A DNA stretch of 64,000 nt from contig NZ_LPWA01000046.1 of NCBI RefSeq assembly GCF_001510895.1, positions 62,001 through 126,000 of the forward strand, written 5' to 3'. The position numbers and the translations under genes are program-made. Positions 29,221-38,782 of this stretch are shown piece after piece. Below the pieces are notes generated by a model. The model made no database searches. It saw only the letters and a list, made by a program, of their open reading frames with translations, and was not told where the DNA came from. The first letter of the stretch is position 1, and each line of letters opens with the position of its first letter. Origin of the DNA: Mesorhizobium loti (GTDB lineage: Bacteria > Pseudomonadota > Alphaproteobacteria > Rhizobiales > Rhizobiaceae).

Positions 29221-29780
29221 AGCCGATCCGCACCGAGCGCCTCATCCTGCGCAATTGGGAAGAGCGCGACCGGGCGCTCTTCCATCGCATCAACTCCGAC
29301 GAGCGCGTGATGGAGTTCTTCCCGTTCCGCCGCGACCGCGCTGTGGCGGACGCCAAGATGGACGAGGTCCGAGCGTGGATCGATGCGGACGGCTATGGCT
29401 TCGCCGCCGCCGAGATTGCCGCCACGGGCGAGTGCATTGGCTTTGTCGGCATAACCGGCACGGAGGATATGGACGTCCTGCCGGCCGGCACGATCGAGAT
29501 CGGCTGGCGGCTGGCGCCCGAATTCTGGGGCAATGGCTATGTTACCGAGGCGGCCCAAGCCTGGCTCGCCTACGGTTTCGAAACGCTTGGGCTGGACGAG
29601 ATCGTCTCCTTCGCCGTCGCTGAAAACCACCGCTCCATCGCCGTCATGAAGCGGCTTGGCATGCGCGCCGACCCGGCCGGCGACTTCGATCATCCCGCCG
29701 TTCCGGACAGCCACCCGCATCTCAAGCGGCATGTGCTTTACAGGCTGTCGCGCATGAATTGGCAGCCACGGCAGCGCTGA
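29217..29780 (+). CDS. RimJ/RimL-type GNAT acetyltransferase
   Basis: 187 residues. TERLILRNWEERDRALFHRINSDERVMEFFPF at the N-terminus and EIGWRLAPEFWGNGYVTEAAQAWLAYGFETLGLDEIVSFAVAENHRSIAVMKRLGM are the classical RimJ/RimL pattern. The substrate may be a protein N-terminus or an amino-containing metabolite. Overlaps serB by four bases at its start. Its stop TGA abuts the TCA of the convergent antitoxin gene with no gap. Confidence 0.88.
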   Translation: MKPIRTERLILRNWEERDRALFHRINSDERVMEFFPFRRDRAVADAKMDEVRAWIDADGYGFAAAEIAATGECIGFVGITGTEDMDVLPAGTIEIGWRLAPEFWGNGYVTEAAQAWLAYGFETLGLDEIVSFAVAENHRSIAVMKRLGMRADPAGDFDHPAVPDSHPHLKRHVLYRLSRMNWQPRQR

Positions 29781-30041
29781 TCAGTGTCTCTCAGAAGGTC
29801 GCTCATCGCCAGCCTGCGGCGGATCGGCTGCGACCCGATCAAGAATTCTTGCAAAATCCTCACCAGATACGTCCCCTGCTCGCTGGCGCAAGAAATCGGC
29901 AGCCGTTTCCATGGCGCCGACTTTTTGGGCAACCGCCGAGGCAATCCATTGGTTGAGTGAGACACCGTCCGCCTTTGCCAGGCGCGCTGCCGCTTCTTTA
30001 ACTGAGTGAGGCAGCTTCAACGGATAAGTTGCTTTACTCAT
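29781..30041 (-). CDS. Antitoxin of PIN toxin pair (ribbon-helix-helix/HicB-like)
   Basis: 86 residues: TYPLKLPHSVKEAAARLAKADGVSLNQWIASAVAQKVGAMETAADFLRQRA. The PLKLP..VKEAAARLA...SLNQWI segment is a ribbon-helix-helix DNA-binding unit of the HicB-C/Arc type, and the rest would wrap the toxin. It overlaps the upstream PIN-toxin gene by four bases and ends directly against the stop of the GNAT gene. Toxin-first order is the reverse of the common layout. Probable role: neutralise the PIN nuclease and co-repress the operon at the palindrome upstream. Confidence 0.82.
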   Translation of the reverse strand: MSKATYPLKLPHSVKEAAARLAKADGVSLNQWIASAVAQKVGAMETAADFLRQRAGDVSGEDFARILDRVAADPPQAGDERPSERH

Positions 30042-30463
30042 GCTCGAAATCCTTTCAACAAATCCACCGGGCTGATGACCGGGATATCGAAGCGACCAGC
30101 TGCAACGGAGAAATCTCGGCGATTATACGTGACCAACGCATCCGCTCTGCCATTTACGGCGGTCTCCAACACCATTTCGTCCTTCGGATCCGCCAACTGA
30201 GGACGCCAGAGAAAATACGGCTCAACAGGCTCGGCCAAGGCGGCAAGACCAGCCAGCAGGCGGTTCAGTTCCACGGCAGACAACCCATGAACAACCATCT
30301 GCTCAGGACGAGCCAGCACCGCTTCATATTCGAGAAACAGCGCTGTCGTCACCAAGGGACGAAGTTGCCTGTCAGCGACCAGCCGCAAAACTGCGAACGA
30401 TGCACCATTCCTGCTTCGTAGGCCTGCCGTCAGAACGTTTGTATCCGGCACTATTCGCTTCAC
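30038..30463 (-). CDS. PIN-domain toxin (COG1569 type)
   Basis: 141 residues. PIN acidic residues are visible: Asp7 in VPDTNVL, Glu in FLEYEAVLAR, and Asp in ADPKDEMVLETA and YNRRDF. Such toxins are ribonucleases of type II toxin-antitoxin systems. The start is GTG at 30463 (MKRIVPDTNV). The best promoter places the transcript start at or within one base of it, so the message may be leaderless. The antitoxin gene follows with ATGA overlap. An operator palindrome lies just upstream. Confidence 0.85.
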   Translation of the reverse strand: MKRIVPDTNVLTAGLRSRNGASFAVLRLVADRQLRPLVTTALFLEYEAVLARPEQMVVHGLSAVELNRLLAGLAALAEPVEPYFLWRPQLADPKDEMVLETAVNGRADALVTYNRRDFSVAAGRFDIPVISPVDLLKGFRA

Positions 30464-30468
30464 AAGCC

Positions 30469-30497
30469 TAAATAGTACATCCCATGGGATGTTTCAA
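30469..30497 (-). promoter_or_regulatory. Promoter and operator of the PIN toxin-antitoxin operon
   Basis: The minus strand shows -35 TTGAAA (30497-30492) and -10 TATTTA (30474-30469) with a 17-base spacer. A perfect 16-base palindrome, ACATCCCATGGGATGT (30477-30492), fills the space between them. This is ideal for autorepression by the antitoxin or toxin-antitoxin complex. Transcription would begin near 30462, at the GTG start codon. Confidence 0.65.
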
Positions 30498-30518
30498 CGG
30501 CCTGTGAGCGCGTTGGAA

Positions 30519-32033
<1,515 letters not shown>

Positions 32034-32178
32034 CGTGGCCTCCCGGTGTTTCTGAACAGGAAAAGCGCTTCCGCGAAGGCGCCTGTCCAACTCATGTTGG
32101 CAAGAAATAAGGCACGTTTGCGGCTATAGCTATCGGCTGAGGATAAATCGTCAATCGCTGCGGCACCAAGGAATTTCA

Positions 32179-32364
32179 TCAGCCGCGGACCAGCCAGACG
32201 ATGCCGACGCCGATGGCGATTGCAATCAATCCGCCGATCCGCAGCACATTTTCCGGCATCGACAGCACTTCCGTCGCGAGTTTCCGGGCCAGAGCCGGAA
32301 ACCCGCCATAGACAAGGCCCTCGATCACGAGGACCAGGCCGATTGCCGCCAGGAAATCCTGCAC
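32179..32364 (-). CDS. Small membrane protein, DUF2065 family
   Basis: 61 residues with two hydrophobic helices (DFLAAIGLVLVIEGLVYGGFP and IGGLIAIAIGVGIVWLV). This family is commonly found directly after hflC, as here (six bases between stop and start), but no biochemical function is known. Both ends are probably in the cytoplasm. Co-transcribed with hflKC. Confidence 0.85.
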   Translation of the reverse strand: MQDFLAAIGLVLVIEGLVYGGFPALARKLATEVLSMPENVLRIGGLIAIAIGVGIVWLVRG

Positions 32365-32370
32365 CGCCCG

Positions 32371-33324
32371 CTACTGGGCGGTGCTGGATTGCGGCGCCGG
32401 CGCGCCCGGCGCCGGCTGTGACCCAGCCGGTTGCCCAGGCACAGGCTTGCTGTCCGGATTGCGGAAGTAGCGGAAGAACTCGGACTCGGGCGACAGCACC
32501 ATGGTGGTTCCGGTGTTGTCCAACGCCGTGCCGTAAGCATTCATCGAGCGATAGAAATCGAAGAAGGCCGGGTCCCGCTTATAGGCTTCCGCGAAGGTGG
32601 CGCTGCGTTGCGCTTCGCCTTCACCGCGAAGGATTTCCGATTCCTTCTGCGCCTCGGCGATGATCTCGACGACCTCGCGGTCGGCCCTGGCCCTGATGCG
32701 CTGCGCCGCCTCGTTGCCGCGCGCCCTCAGCCGCTCGGCCTCCGCCAGGCGTTCGGCCTTCATGCGGTCGTAGGTCTGCTGCGACACTTCCGCCGTCAAA
32801 TCCGTCCGGCGAATGCGCACGTCCTCGATGTCGAGACCGAGCGATGTCGCATCCGGACGCAGCTGATCGCGCACCTCGCGCATCATGACGCCGCGTTCTT
32901 CGGAAAGCGCCGCCTCGAAGTCGCGCAGACCGTAGACGCGGCGAAGTGCTGCATCGAGGCGCGTCTTCAGCCGCGCTTCGGCGAGTTCCACTTGGCCCGA
33001 CACGGCCGCACGGAAGGTCCGCGGATCCGAAATGCGATAGGCGATGAAGGCATCGACCTCGTAGAATTTGCCGCCGGAGACCTGGACGCGGATGTTGTCG
33101 AGATCGAAGCGCATCACTTTTTTCTCGATCGTCTGAACGCTGTCGGCATCGAAGAAGGCGAATGGCGCCTTGAAGTAGATGCCCGGCTCGGTCTTGACGT
33201 CGATGATCTCGCCGAATCTCAGCACGATGGCCTGCTCGCCCGCCTTGACGACGAACACCGACGAATAGACCAGGAACAGAAGGACGGCCGCGATGACGGC
33301 GATGATGGGAAGACGATTGGCCAT
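32371..33324 (-). CDS. hflC: HflC, SPFH-family membrane protease modulator
   Basis: 317 residues: N-terminal membrane helix (IIAVIAAVLLFLVYSSVFVV), SPFH/band-7 domain (GEQAIVLRFGEIIDVKTEPGIYFKAPF), a long charged helix (AERLAEAERLRARGNEAAQRIRARADREVVEIIAEAQKE) and a Pro/Ala-rich tail. With HflK it forms a large cage around FtsH. Starts at ATG 33324, whose first base overlaps the hflK stop; a GTG three bases earlier is an alternative with slightly better spacing from GGGAGG. Confidence 0.95.
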   Translation of the reverse strand: MANRLPIIAVIAAVLLFLVYSSVFVVKAGEQAIVLRFGEIIDVKTEPGIYFKAPFAFFDADSVQTIEKKVMRFDLDNIRVQVSGGKFYEVDAFIAYRISDPRTFRAAVSGQVELAEARLKTRLDAALRRVYGLRDFEAALSEERGVMMREVRDQLRPDATSLGLDIEDVRIRRTDLTAEVSQQTYDRMKAERLAEAERLRARGNEAAQRIRARADREVVEIIAEAQKESEILRGEGEAQRSATFAEAYKRDPAFFDFYRSMNAYGTALDNTGTTMVLSPESEFFRYFRNPDSKPVPGQPAGSQPAPGAPAPQSSTAQ

Positions 33325-34421
33325 CACTGGTTACCTCCCAGCGCCGGCGCCGGCGGCGCCTTCGGCTGCAGTGCCGGCAGCGGCAGATAGGGAAGCACGC
33401 CCTGCCCGTTTCCTTGCTCGACGACGACCTTGTTCGAGTCCTTTAGGATCCTCTCCATCGTTTCCAGGTAAAGGCGCTTGCGCGTCACGTCGGGCGCCTT
33501 GGCGTATTCGTTGTAGACGGAGATGAAGCGCTGCGCCTCGCCTTCCGCCTCCTGCACGACGCGATTCTTGTAGGCGGCCGCGTCCTCGCGGACCTGGGCC
33601 GCCTCGCCGCGCGCCTGGCCGAGCTTCTGGTTGGAATATTGATTGGCCTGCTCGACGAACTTGTCCTCGTCTTGCTCGGCCCGCTGCACCTCGTCGAAGG
33701 CATCGGCGACCTCGCGCGGCGGTGCTGCGTCCTCGATGGAGATCGCGTTGACTTGCAGACCTGTCTTGTAGCCGTCGAGCGTGTTCTGGACGATCTCACG
33801 CACCGAAGTGGCGATACCCTGGCGATCGTCACGGAAAATATCCTGGGCCGGGCGCCGGCCGACGACTTCGCGCATGGCGCTCTCGGCTACCTGCGCCAGC
33901 ATGCCGTCGGGATCGGAGACATCGAACAGGTAGGCCCTTGGATCGGAAACCTGATAGGCGACCGAGAACTGCACATTGACGATGTTTTGGTCGCCGGAGA
34001 GCATCAGTCCGGAACCGCTGCTCGATCCGCCGCCGATGCTGACGAGTTGCTCGGAGATCTTGGCCGTCTCGACCGTTTCGATCGGCCACCAGTGGAAATG
34101 CAGGCCGGGTTGCGAAAGCTCCGCTTTCGGCTTGCCGAAACGCAGTTCGACCGCGACTTCGTCAGGCTGCACCGTGTAGATTGCCTTGAAGGCCCAAAGC
34201 ACGATGAGCGCCAGCGCGATCAGCCCTAGGACGGCCGGACTGGTGCCGCCACCTCCCGGAAGAGCACGCCGCAGCCTGTCCTGGCCGCGGCGGATGATGT
34301 CTTCGAGGTCGGGAGGCGAACCCTGCGGCCCACTCGGCCCCCTCGGTCCCTGCCCCCAGGGTCCCTGATTGCCGCCGCCGCCCCATGGGCCGCCGCCACC
34401 GCTCTTGTCGTTCCAGGGCAT
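33324..34421 (-). CDS. hflK: HflK, SPFH-family FtsH modulator
   Basis: 365 residues. A Gly/Pro/Trp-rich cytoplasmic tail (MPWNDKSGGGGPWGGGG) leads to a membrane helix (AVLGLIALALIVLWAFKAIYTV), an SPFH domain (QPDEVAVELRFGKPKAELSQPGLHFHWW) and a long coiled segment. Partner of HflC in the HflKC-FtsH complex. The start at 34421 follows AAGGA; longer frames would enter the upstream repeat element. First gene of hflK-hflC-DUF2065-htrA. Confidence 0.95.
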   Translation of the reverse strand: MPWNDKSGGGGPWGGGGNQGPWGQGPRGPSGPQGSPPDLEDIIRRGQDRLRRALPGGGGTSPAVLGLIALALIVLWAFKAIYTVQPDEVAVELRFGKPKAELSQPGLHFHWWPIETVETAKISEQLVSIGGGSSSGSGLMLSGDQNIVNVQFSVAYQVSDPRAYLFDVSDPDGMLAQVAESAMREVVGRRPAQDIFRDDRQGIATSVREIVQNTLDGYKTGLQVNAISIEDAAPPREVADAFDEVQRAEQDEDKFVEQANQYSNQKLGQARGEAAQVREDAAAYKNRVVQEAEGEAQRFISVYNEYAKAPDVTRKRLYLETMERILKDSNKVVVEQGNGQGVLPYLPLPALQPKAPPAPALGGNQ

Positions 34422-34470
34422 GAATGTCCTTTCGCTTCGGTTCCCTCGGGCCTTGCGGCGCAATCCTAAC

Positions 34471-34573
34471 GCATGACCCCGAAAACCGATATCGGTTTTC
34501 GGAAAGGAATCATGCGCCAAATCAAAGTTTTACAGCGACCTTTTGCGCGTCCGGTTGGACGCGCGGCGCTGTA
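34471..34573. repeat. RIME-type repeat with two palindromes, between folA and hflK
   Basis: A 24-base perfect palindrome (34479-34502, centred on CGATATCG) sits inside the larger dyad GCATGA...TCATGC (34471-34516). After about 15 bases a second dyad runs from TACAGCG (34531) to CGCTGTA (34573), with GCGCGTCC/GGACGCGC inside. Two palindromes in tandem with a short spacer is the architecture of rhizobial intergenic mosaic elements. I recognise this sequence type as frequent in Mesorhizobium genomes. No coding potential; the rest of the 34422-34669 gap shows nothing else. Confidence 0.75.
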
Positions 34574-34669
34574 ATATGTCGTTCTTCTATAGGGACGCCG
34601 TGACGCGCTTTCAACGCGGTCTGCCGACCGCGCCGTCCGATTTGGGCCGGCAGCGACCCTTTGTCGTCG

Positions 34670-35188
34670 TCACCGACCGTCTCGTCGTCGCTCGTAGACC
34701 GTGTAGCGCGTCGCGTGGCTGTCCTTTTCGCCCGCCGGAAAATCCTCAAAACGGACGATCCGCCAGAGTGCCGGGTCGATCGGCGGGAAATGAGCGTCGC
34801 CATCGACTTTGGCCAGCACATGAGTGACATGAAGGCGGTCGGCAAGCGGCAAGGCTTGGGCGTAGATCTCGCCGCCGCCGACCACGCAGATCTCCTCGGC
34901 ACCCGCCATGCAGCGGCCGCGCACCTTGGCCAGCGTGATCGCTTCGTCCAGCGAATGCGCGACTTCGATGCCCTCGGCGTGCCAGGCCCTGTCTCGCGTG
35001 ACCACGATATTCAGCCTGCCGGGCAGCGGCCGGCCGATGCCTTCATAGGTCTTGCGGCCCATGATGATCGGCTTGCCCATCGTGTCGGCCTTGAAGCGCT
35101 TGAGATCGCTGGAAAGCCGCCACGGCAGGCCGCCTTCGCGTCCGATCACGCCGTTCTCGGCAATTGCAACGTAGATCGCGATGTCCAT
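34670..35188 (-). CDS. folA: Dihydrofolate reductase
   Basis: 172 residues. Typical features: IAIYVAIAENGVIGREGGLPWRLSSDLKRFKADTMGKPIIMGRKTYEGIGRPLPGR, with the catalytic acidic position in LPW-RLSSDL and the VVGGGEIYAQALPLADRLHVT NADPH loop. Reduces dihydrofolate to tetrahydrofolate. Its ATG overlaps the stop of the upstream DUF4424 gene (TGATG), so the two are coupled. thyA, its metabolic partner, is 5.5 kb away rather than adjacent. Confidence 0.96.
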   Translation of the reverse strand: MDIAIYVAIAENGVIGREGGLPWRLSSDLKRFKADTMGKPIIMGRKTYEGIGRPLPGRLNIVVTRDRAWHAEGIEVAHSLDEAITLAKVRGRCMAGAEEICVVGGGEIYAQALPLADRLHVTHVLAKVDGDAHFPPIDPALWRIVRFEDFPAGEKDSHATRYTVYERRRDGR

Positions 35189-36201
35189 CAGCCGCCGTTC
35201 CCGCCATTGTCCGACGGCTCGAGCAGCAGGATGTCGATGTCGTGCTCGGGATAAAAATCCTTGGCAGTCAGCTCGAATGTCGTCGGGCCGACCTTGCGGA
35301 CATTGTCCCCGCAGAAGGAAACCAGGTTCTTGGCATTGCCCTTGTCAATGGTGAGCTTGAAATTGCCGATACTGCCCGACGCCCAGTTGCCGCCTGTGGT
35401 CAGGATGTAAGCGATGCGGCTTTCGAAATATTTCGGATAGCCGTCGGGATTTTCCTTCGCCGCCTTGCGCACCGCGTTCTCGAACGCGTCGTCCATGCAA
35501 TAGCGGGTCTTGTAGGTGCCGTACTGCCCCTGGAACTTGCCTTCATAATAGAAGCTGACGGAGGACGTGCCCCCGACGCTCGGCTTATAGCGATGCGAGA
35601 CATGGACGGCCTTGTTGGCCGGGAAGGTCGAGCGCCACCAATAGGTCGAGCGCAATTGCCAGAACGGCGCGTAGGTGGTTTGCATGCCCGAGCCGTCATC
35701 GGCGGTATCCTCGATGATGATGCCGCGGTTTTCCCAATCCTCGGCGACAGCCTTCGGCAGCTTCGCCAGCGCCGCCTTGGCGGCGTCGCCGAACGGATAG
35801 AGCGGCACGTTCTGCGCCTTGAGATCGGCGGTGATGTCGATGCCCAGCGCAAACGCCTTCTGTTCGAGCTGCGGCTTCGCGTCGACGCCGTCGATCGTCA
35901 CCTCGAAGCCGAGGAAATTGTCGCTCTGCGCCTCCGGGATCGCCGGCATCTCGTTCGGATCGCCTTCGATATCCGGCATCGGAAACGCAACGATGGCGCT
36001 GACATCCTTGTCCGTGTTGTTGCGGAAGACGTAGTCGACCGTCACTTTCTCCGGCGAGATGAAGAGGTCCTCGCTTTCCATGGCGACCGCATCGCTGCGC
36101 GACAGGATCAGCCCGCCGGTGCCGAGTTCGGCGACGGAATCGTTGGCGAAGGCCGGCGCGGCCAGCAATGCCAGCGCTGCGGTCAGGACAGTGCGGAGCA
36201 T
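35188..36201 (-). CDS. Secreted DUF4424-family protein
   Basis: 337 residues with a clear signal peptide (LRTVLTAALALLAAPAFA) and a soluble domain beginning NDSVAELGTGGLILSRSDAVAMESEDLFISPEKVTVDYVFRNNTDKD. Recognised as the DUF4424 family, exported proteins of unknown function in alphaproteobacteria. Start ATG 36201. The stop overlaps the folA start, so it is translationally coupled to folA, an unexpected pairing of an envelope protein with a folate enzyme. Further function cannot be read from sequence. Confidence 0.85.
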   Translation of the reverse strand: MLRTVLTAALALLAAPAFANDSVAELGTGGLILSRSDAVAMESEDLFISPEKVTVDYVFRNNTDKDVSAIVAFPMPDIEGDPNEMPAIPEAQSDNFLGFEVTIDGVDAKPQLEQKAFALGIDITADLKAQNVPLYPFGDAAKAALAKLPKAVAEDWENRGIIIEDTADDGSGMQTTYAPFWQLRSTYWWRSTFPANKAVHVSHRYKPSVGGTSSVSFYYEGKFQGQYGTYKTRYCMDDAFENAVRKAAKENPDGYPKYFESRIAYILTTGGNWASGSIGNFKLTIDKGNAKNLVSFCGDNVRKVGPTTFELTAKDFYPEHDIDILLLEPSDNGGNGG

Positions 36202-36398
36202 GGATCCCCCTTTCGGCAGCATACCGGGATCATCCGGATGCGCTTCCATCTAGAGCAATTCCAGGAGAAGTAGCTAGAGCAGTTCGACGTTTCTGCCAAA
36301 GACGGACTGCTGTAACCCGTTTCAAAGCCTTGCGTTCGCGTATGGCTGCCTGTCGCCTGTCTGGACACCGCGCCTCCGATCGGGCAGGAGATCGCGTT

Positions 36399-37161
36399 AT
36401 GCGCAAGCTTCTCGTCATCGGCATCGGCGCCGGCAATCCCGAACACATGACCATTCAGGCCATCAACGGCCTGAACCGGGCCGAGGTGCTGTTCATTCCC
36501 GACAAGGGCGTGAGCAAGAACGATCTCGCCGAACTCCGCCGGCAGATCTGCGACCGCTTCGTCACCAACCCGAAATCGCGCCGGGTCGAGTTCGATGTGC
36601 CGGTGCGGGCCGAGCCGACATCGTCCTATCGGGTGACCGTCGACGACTGGCACGAGGCGATTGCCGAGATCTATGAGGGGCTGATCCGCGACGAACTCGC
36701 CGAGGACGGCTGCGGCGCCTTTCTGATCTGGGGCGACCCTTCGCTTTATGACAGCGCGCTGCGCATCCTCGAGCGCGTGCGCCACAGAGGCAATGTCGGC
36801 TTCGAGCTGGAGGTCATCCCGGGCATCACCGCCATCCAGGCGCTTGCCGCGTCCCACGCGACCGCGCTCAACCGCATCGGCGATTCGATCCTCGTCACCA
36901 CCGGCCGCCGCCTCACCGAGGAAGGCCTGCCCGCCAATGCCGGCTCGACGGTGGTCATGCTCGACGGCAAATGCGCCTTCAACACGCTGGCCGACAAGGA
37001 TGTCTTCATCCAGTGGGGCGCCTATCTCGGCACGCCGGACGAGATCGTCATCTCCGGACGCTGGCGATGTCGGCGCCGAGATCGAAAAAGTCCGTGAAGA
37101 AACCCGGCGGAAAAAGGGCTGGATCATGGACACCTATCTGCTGAGGAAGCCAGGGCAGTAG
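36399..37161 (+). CDS. cobF: Precorrin-6A synthase (deacetylating), frame broken near 37058-37068
   Basis: About 253 residues. The methylase fold is evident: RKLLVIGIGAGNPEHMTIQAINGLNRAEVLFIPDKG, GAFLIWGDPSLYDSALRILERV and LEVIPGITAIQALAASHATALNRIG. CobF adds a methyl at C1 and removes the acetyl group in aerobic cobalamin synthesis. The frame is lost after IVISGR, and the conserved end (GAEIEKVREETRRKKGWIMDTYLLRKP) continues in another frame. Restoring two bases (one C after CGC, one G after GCG) gives GRLADVGAEI, which fits the family. One surplus base is the alternative. GCAGGAG precedes the ATG. No other cob genes are near. Confidence 0.85.
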
Positions 37162-37247
37162 GGATTAGGCACTGGGGCGATCGGCAGTCGTTGATTTCGT
37201 GCGTGTCGAGCAACTCTAGGACATCACATCCCACTGCCTAATCCCTA
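37159..37247. repeat. Inverted repeat spanning both stop codons of cobF and the modE-like gene
   Basis: The 18-base arm TAGGGATTAGGCACTGGG (37159-37176) and its near-perfect complement CCCACTGCCTAATCCCTA (37230-37247, one mismatch) flank a 53-base loop. The TAG stop of each convergent gene is the outermost triplet of its arm. Probably a palindromic repeat that inserted at, or serves as, the shared 3' end of both transcripts. Confidence 0.7.
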
Positions 37248-37586
37248 CCCAGCATCTATCTCCGCTTGCAAAGCCTGCATATGGACCGCGGCTGCCGAAG
37301 CGGCCGCGCGCTCTATCGCCCTGAAGCGGCTGACGACGGCGAGGCCCACCGCGGTCAATTGCGCGCCGCCGCCTTTCCTGCCGCCCGTCTGTGCCGCGAC
37401 CAGCGGCTTGCCGAACACCCGGTTCATGTCCTCGACCAGATCCCAGGCATGCTTGTAGGACATCTCCATGCCGCGCGCCGCGGCCGAGATCGAGCCGAAG
37501 GCGGCGATCTGCTCGAGAAGCTCGATCTTGCCGGGACCTATACGCCCCTCGGGGTCGAGATTTATCCGCAGGCTCAGCGATGGCAT
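37245..37586 (-). CDS. ModE-like molybdate regulator (DNA-binding domain only)
   Basis: 113 residues comprising one winged-helix domain of ModE type: LDPEGRIGPGKIELLEQIAAFGSISAAARGMEMSYKHAWDLVEDMNRVFGKPLVAAQTGGRKGGGAQLTAVG. It lacks the C-terminal molbindin domains, so it is a single-domain form. A separate Mop protein is encoded 3 kb upstream. The start at 37586 follows AAGGACAAG. It is the last gene of modABC-modE and has its own operator-like dyad just upstream, suggesting autoregulation. Expected role: repress molybdate transport when molybdate is plentiful. Confidence 0.88.
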   Translation of the reverse strand: MPSLSLRINLDPEGRIGPGKIELLEQIAAFGSISAAARGMEMSYKHAWDLVEDMNRVFGKPLVAAQTGGRKGGGAQLTAVGLAVVSRFRAIERAAASAAAVHMQALQAEIDAG

Positions 37587-37634
37587 CTCTTGTCCTTTGC
37601 AGTCACGCCCAGACTAACCCTTTTGCAGCCAAAT

Positions 37635-37657
37635 CGCTATTCCAATTGAACATAGCG
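37635..37657. promoter_or_regulatory. ModE-like box upstream of the modE-like gene
   Basis: CGCTAT (37635-37640) and ATAGCG (37652-37657) form an inverted repeat with an 11-base AT-rich spacer. This resembles the ModE recognition dyad (CGnTAT...ATAnCG). It lies 49 bases upstream of the modE-like start, just inside the gap after modC. Confidence 0.6.
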
Positions 37658-37669
37658 GTATGCTCTTCA

Positions 37670-38782
37670 TCATCCATCGGCCTCGGCCGGCAACCCTGGC
37701 CCCGTCGTCGTGGCGTCGAAGCTGACCGTCTTGATCACCGCGAAGACCTTGCGGCCGAGCGCAAGGCGCAGGCTTTGTTTCGACAGTTCGGTGATGCGCG
37801 CCAGCACGATTGCGCCATTGCAATCGATAGCGATTTCCACCGTCGGCCCGACGCCCGGCCTGACGGCGGCGATCGTTCCCGCCAGTATGTTGAGCGCGCT
37901 GAGCCCTGCCGGCCGCTCGGTCGCGATCATCACGTCGCGGGCCCGGATGCGGAGCCGCACCGGAGCTCCCGCCGGCCGTGCAATGCGCGGAATGCGGATC
38001 TCCCCGGCCGGCGAGCCGAGCACCGTCATGCCGAAAGCCTCGTCGTGACGCAGCACCCTGGTGTCGAGCACCGCGCCGCCCTCGCCGCGCTCTTCCGCCG
38101 GCAAGAGATCCAGCCGCTGCATGATCGCATCGGTCTGGCCGAAAGCCGCGACCTTGCCTTGCGAAAGCACCACCACGTCGCTCGCCAGCCGCGCCACCTC
38201 GGCGATCGAATGGCTGACATAGACGATGGGGAGCTTCGTCTCGTCGCGCAGCCGCTCGATATAGGGCAGTATCTCGGCCTTGCGCGCCTCGTCGAGCGAG
38301 GCGAGCGGCTCGTCCATCAAAAGCAGCTTCGGGCTGGCAAGCAGGGCACGGCCGATCGCCACGCGCTGCTTTTCGCCGCCTGACAGTTTCGCCGGCCGCC
38401 GGTCGAGCAAATGGCCGATGCCGAGCAGATCGACCACCGCATCCATATTGGCGTAGCGCTCGGATGGCGGCGTGAACCAGCGGCCATAGCGCAGATTGCC
38501 GGCGACGCTCATATGCGGGAAGAGCCGCGCATCCTGGAACACCATGCCGATCCGCCGCCTGTGCATCGGCACGAAGTTGCCGGCGGCGCTATCGACCAGC
38601 ACGCGGCCGTCGACCGCGATCCGCCCTTTCTGCGGCCGGATCAGCCCGGCGATCAGGTTGATCAGCGTCGACTTGCCCGAACCCGAAGGCCCGAACAGCG
38701 CCGTCAACCGGCCGGCGCTCTCGAAATCCGCTTCGATGGCGAAATCGCCGAGGCGATGGTTGATGTCGACCAAGATCGTCAT
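37670..38782 (-). CDS. modC: Molybdate ABC transporter ATP-binding protein
   Basis: 370 residues. ABC domain with Walker A FGPSGSGKSTL, signature LSGGEKQRVAIGRALL and Walker B LLLMDEPLASLD, followed by a C-terminal MOP/TOBE domain (SALNILAGTIAAVRPGVGPTVEIAIDCNGAIVLARITELSKQSL) that is diagnostic for ModC and binds oxyanion. Overlaps modB by four bases. Energises molybdate import with ModB and ModA. Confidence 0.96.
   Translation of the reverse strand: MTILVDINHRLGDFAIEADFESAGRLTALFGPSGSGKSTLINLIAGLIRPQKGRIAVDGRVLVDSAAGNFVPMHRRRIGMVFQDARLFPHMSVAGNLRYGRWFTPPSERYANMDAVVDLLGIGHLLDRRPAKLSGGEKQRVAIGRALLASPKLLLMDEPLASLDEARKAEILPYIERLRDETKLPIVYVSHSIAEVARLASDVVVLSQGKVAAFGQTDAIMQRLDLLPAEERGEGGAVLDTRVLRHDEAFGMTVLGSPAGEIRIPRIARPAGAPVRLRIRARDVMIATERPAGLSALNILAGTIAAVRPGVGPTVEIAIDCNGAIVLARITELSKQSLRLALGRKVFAVIKTVSFDATTTGPGLPAEADG

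Noticed and set aside
29781..30463. Toxin-antitoxin pair as evidence of a genomic island
   Set aside because: No integrase, tRNA junction or composition change nearby; flanking genes are housekeeping.
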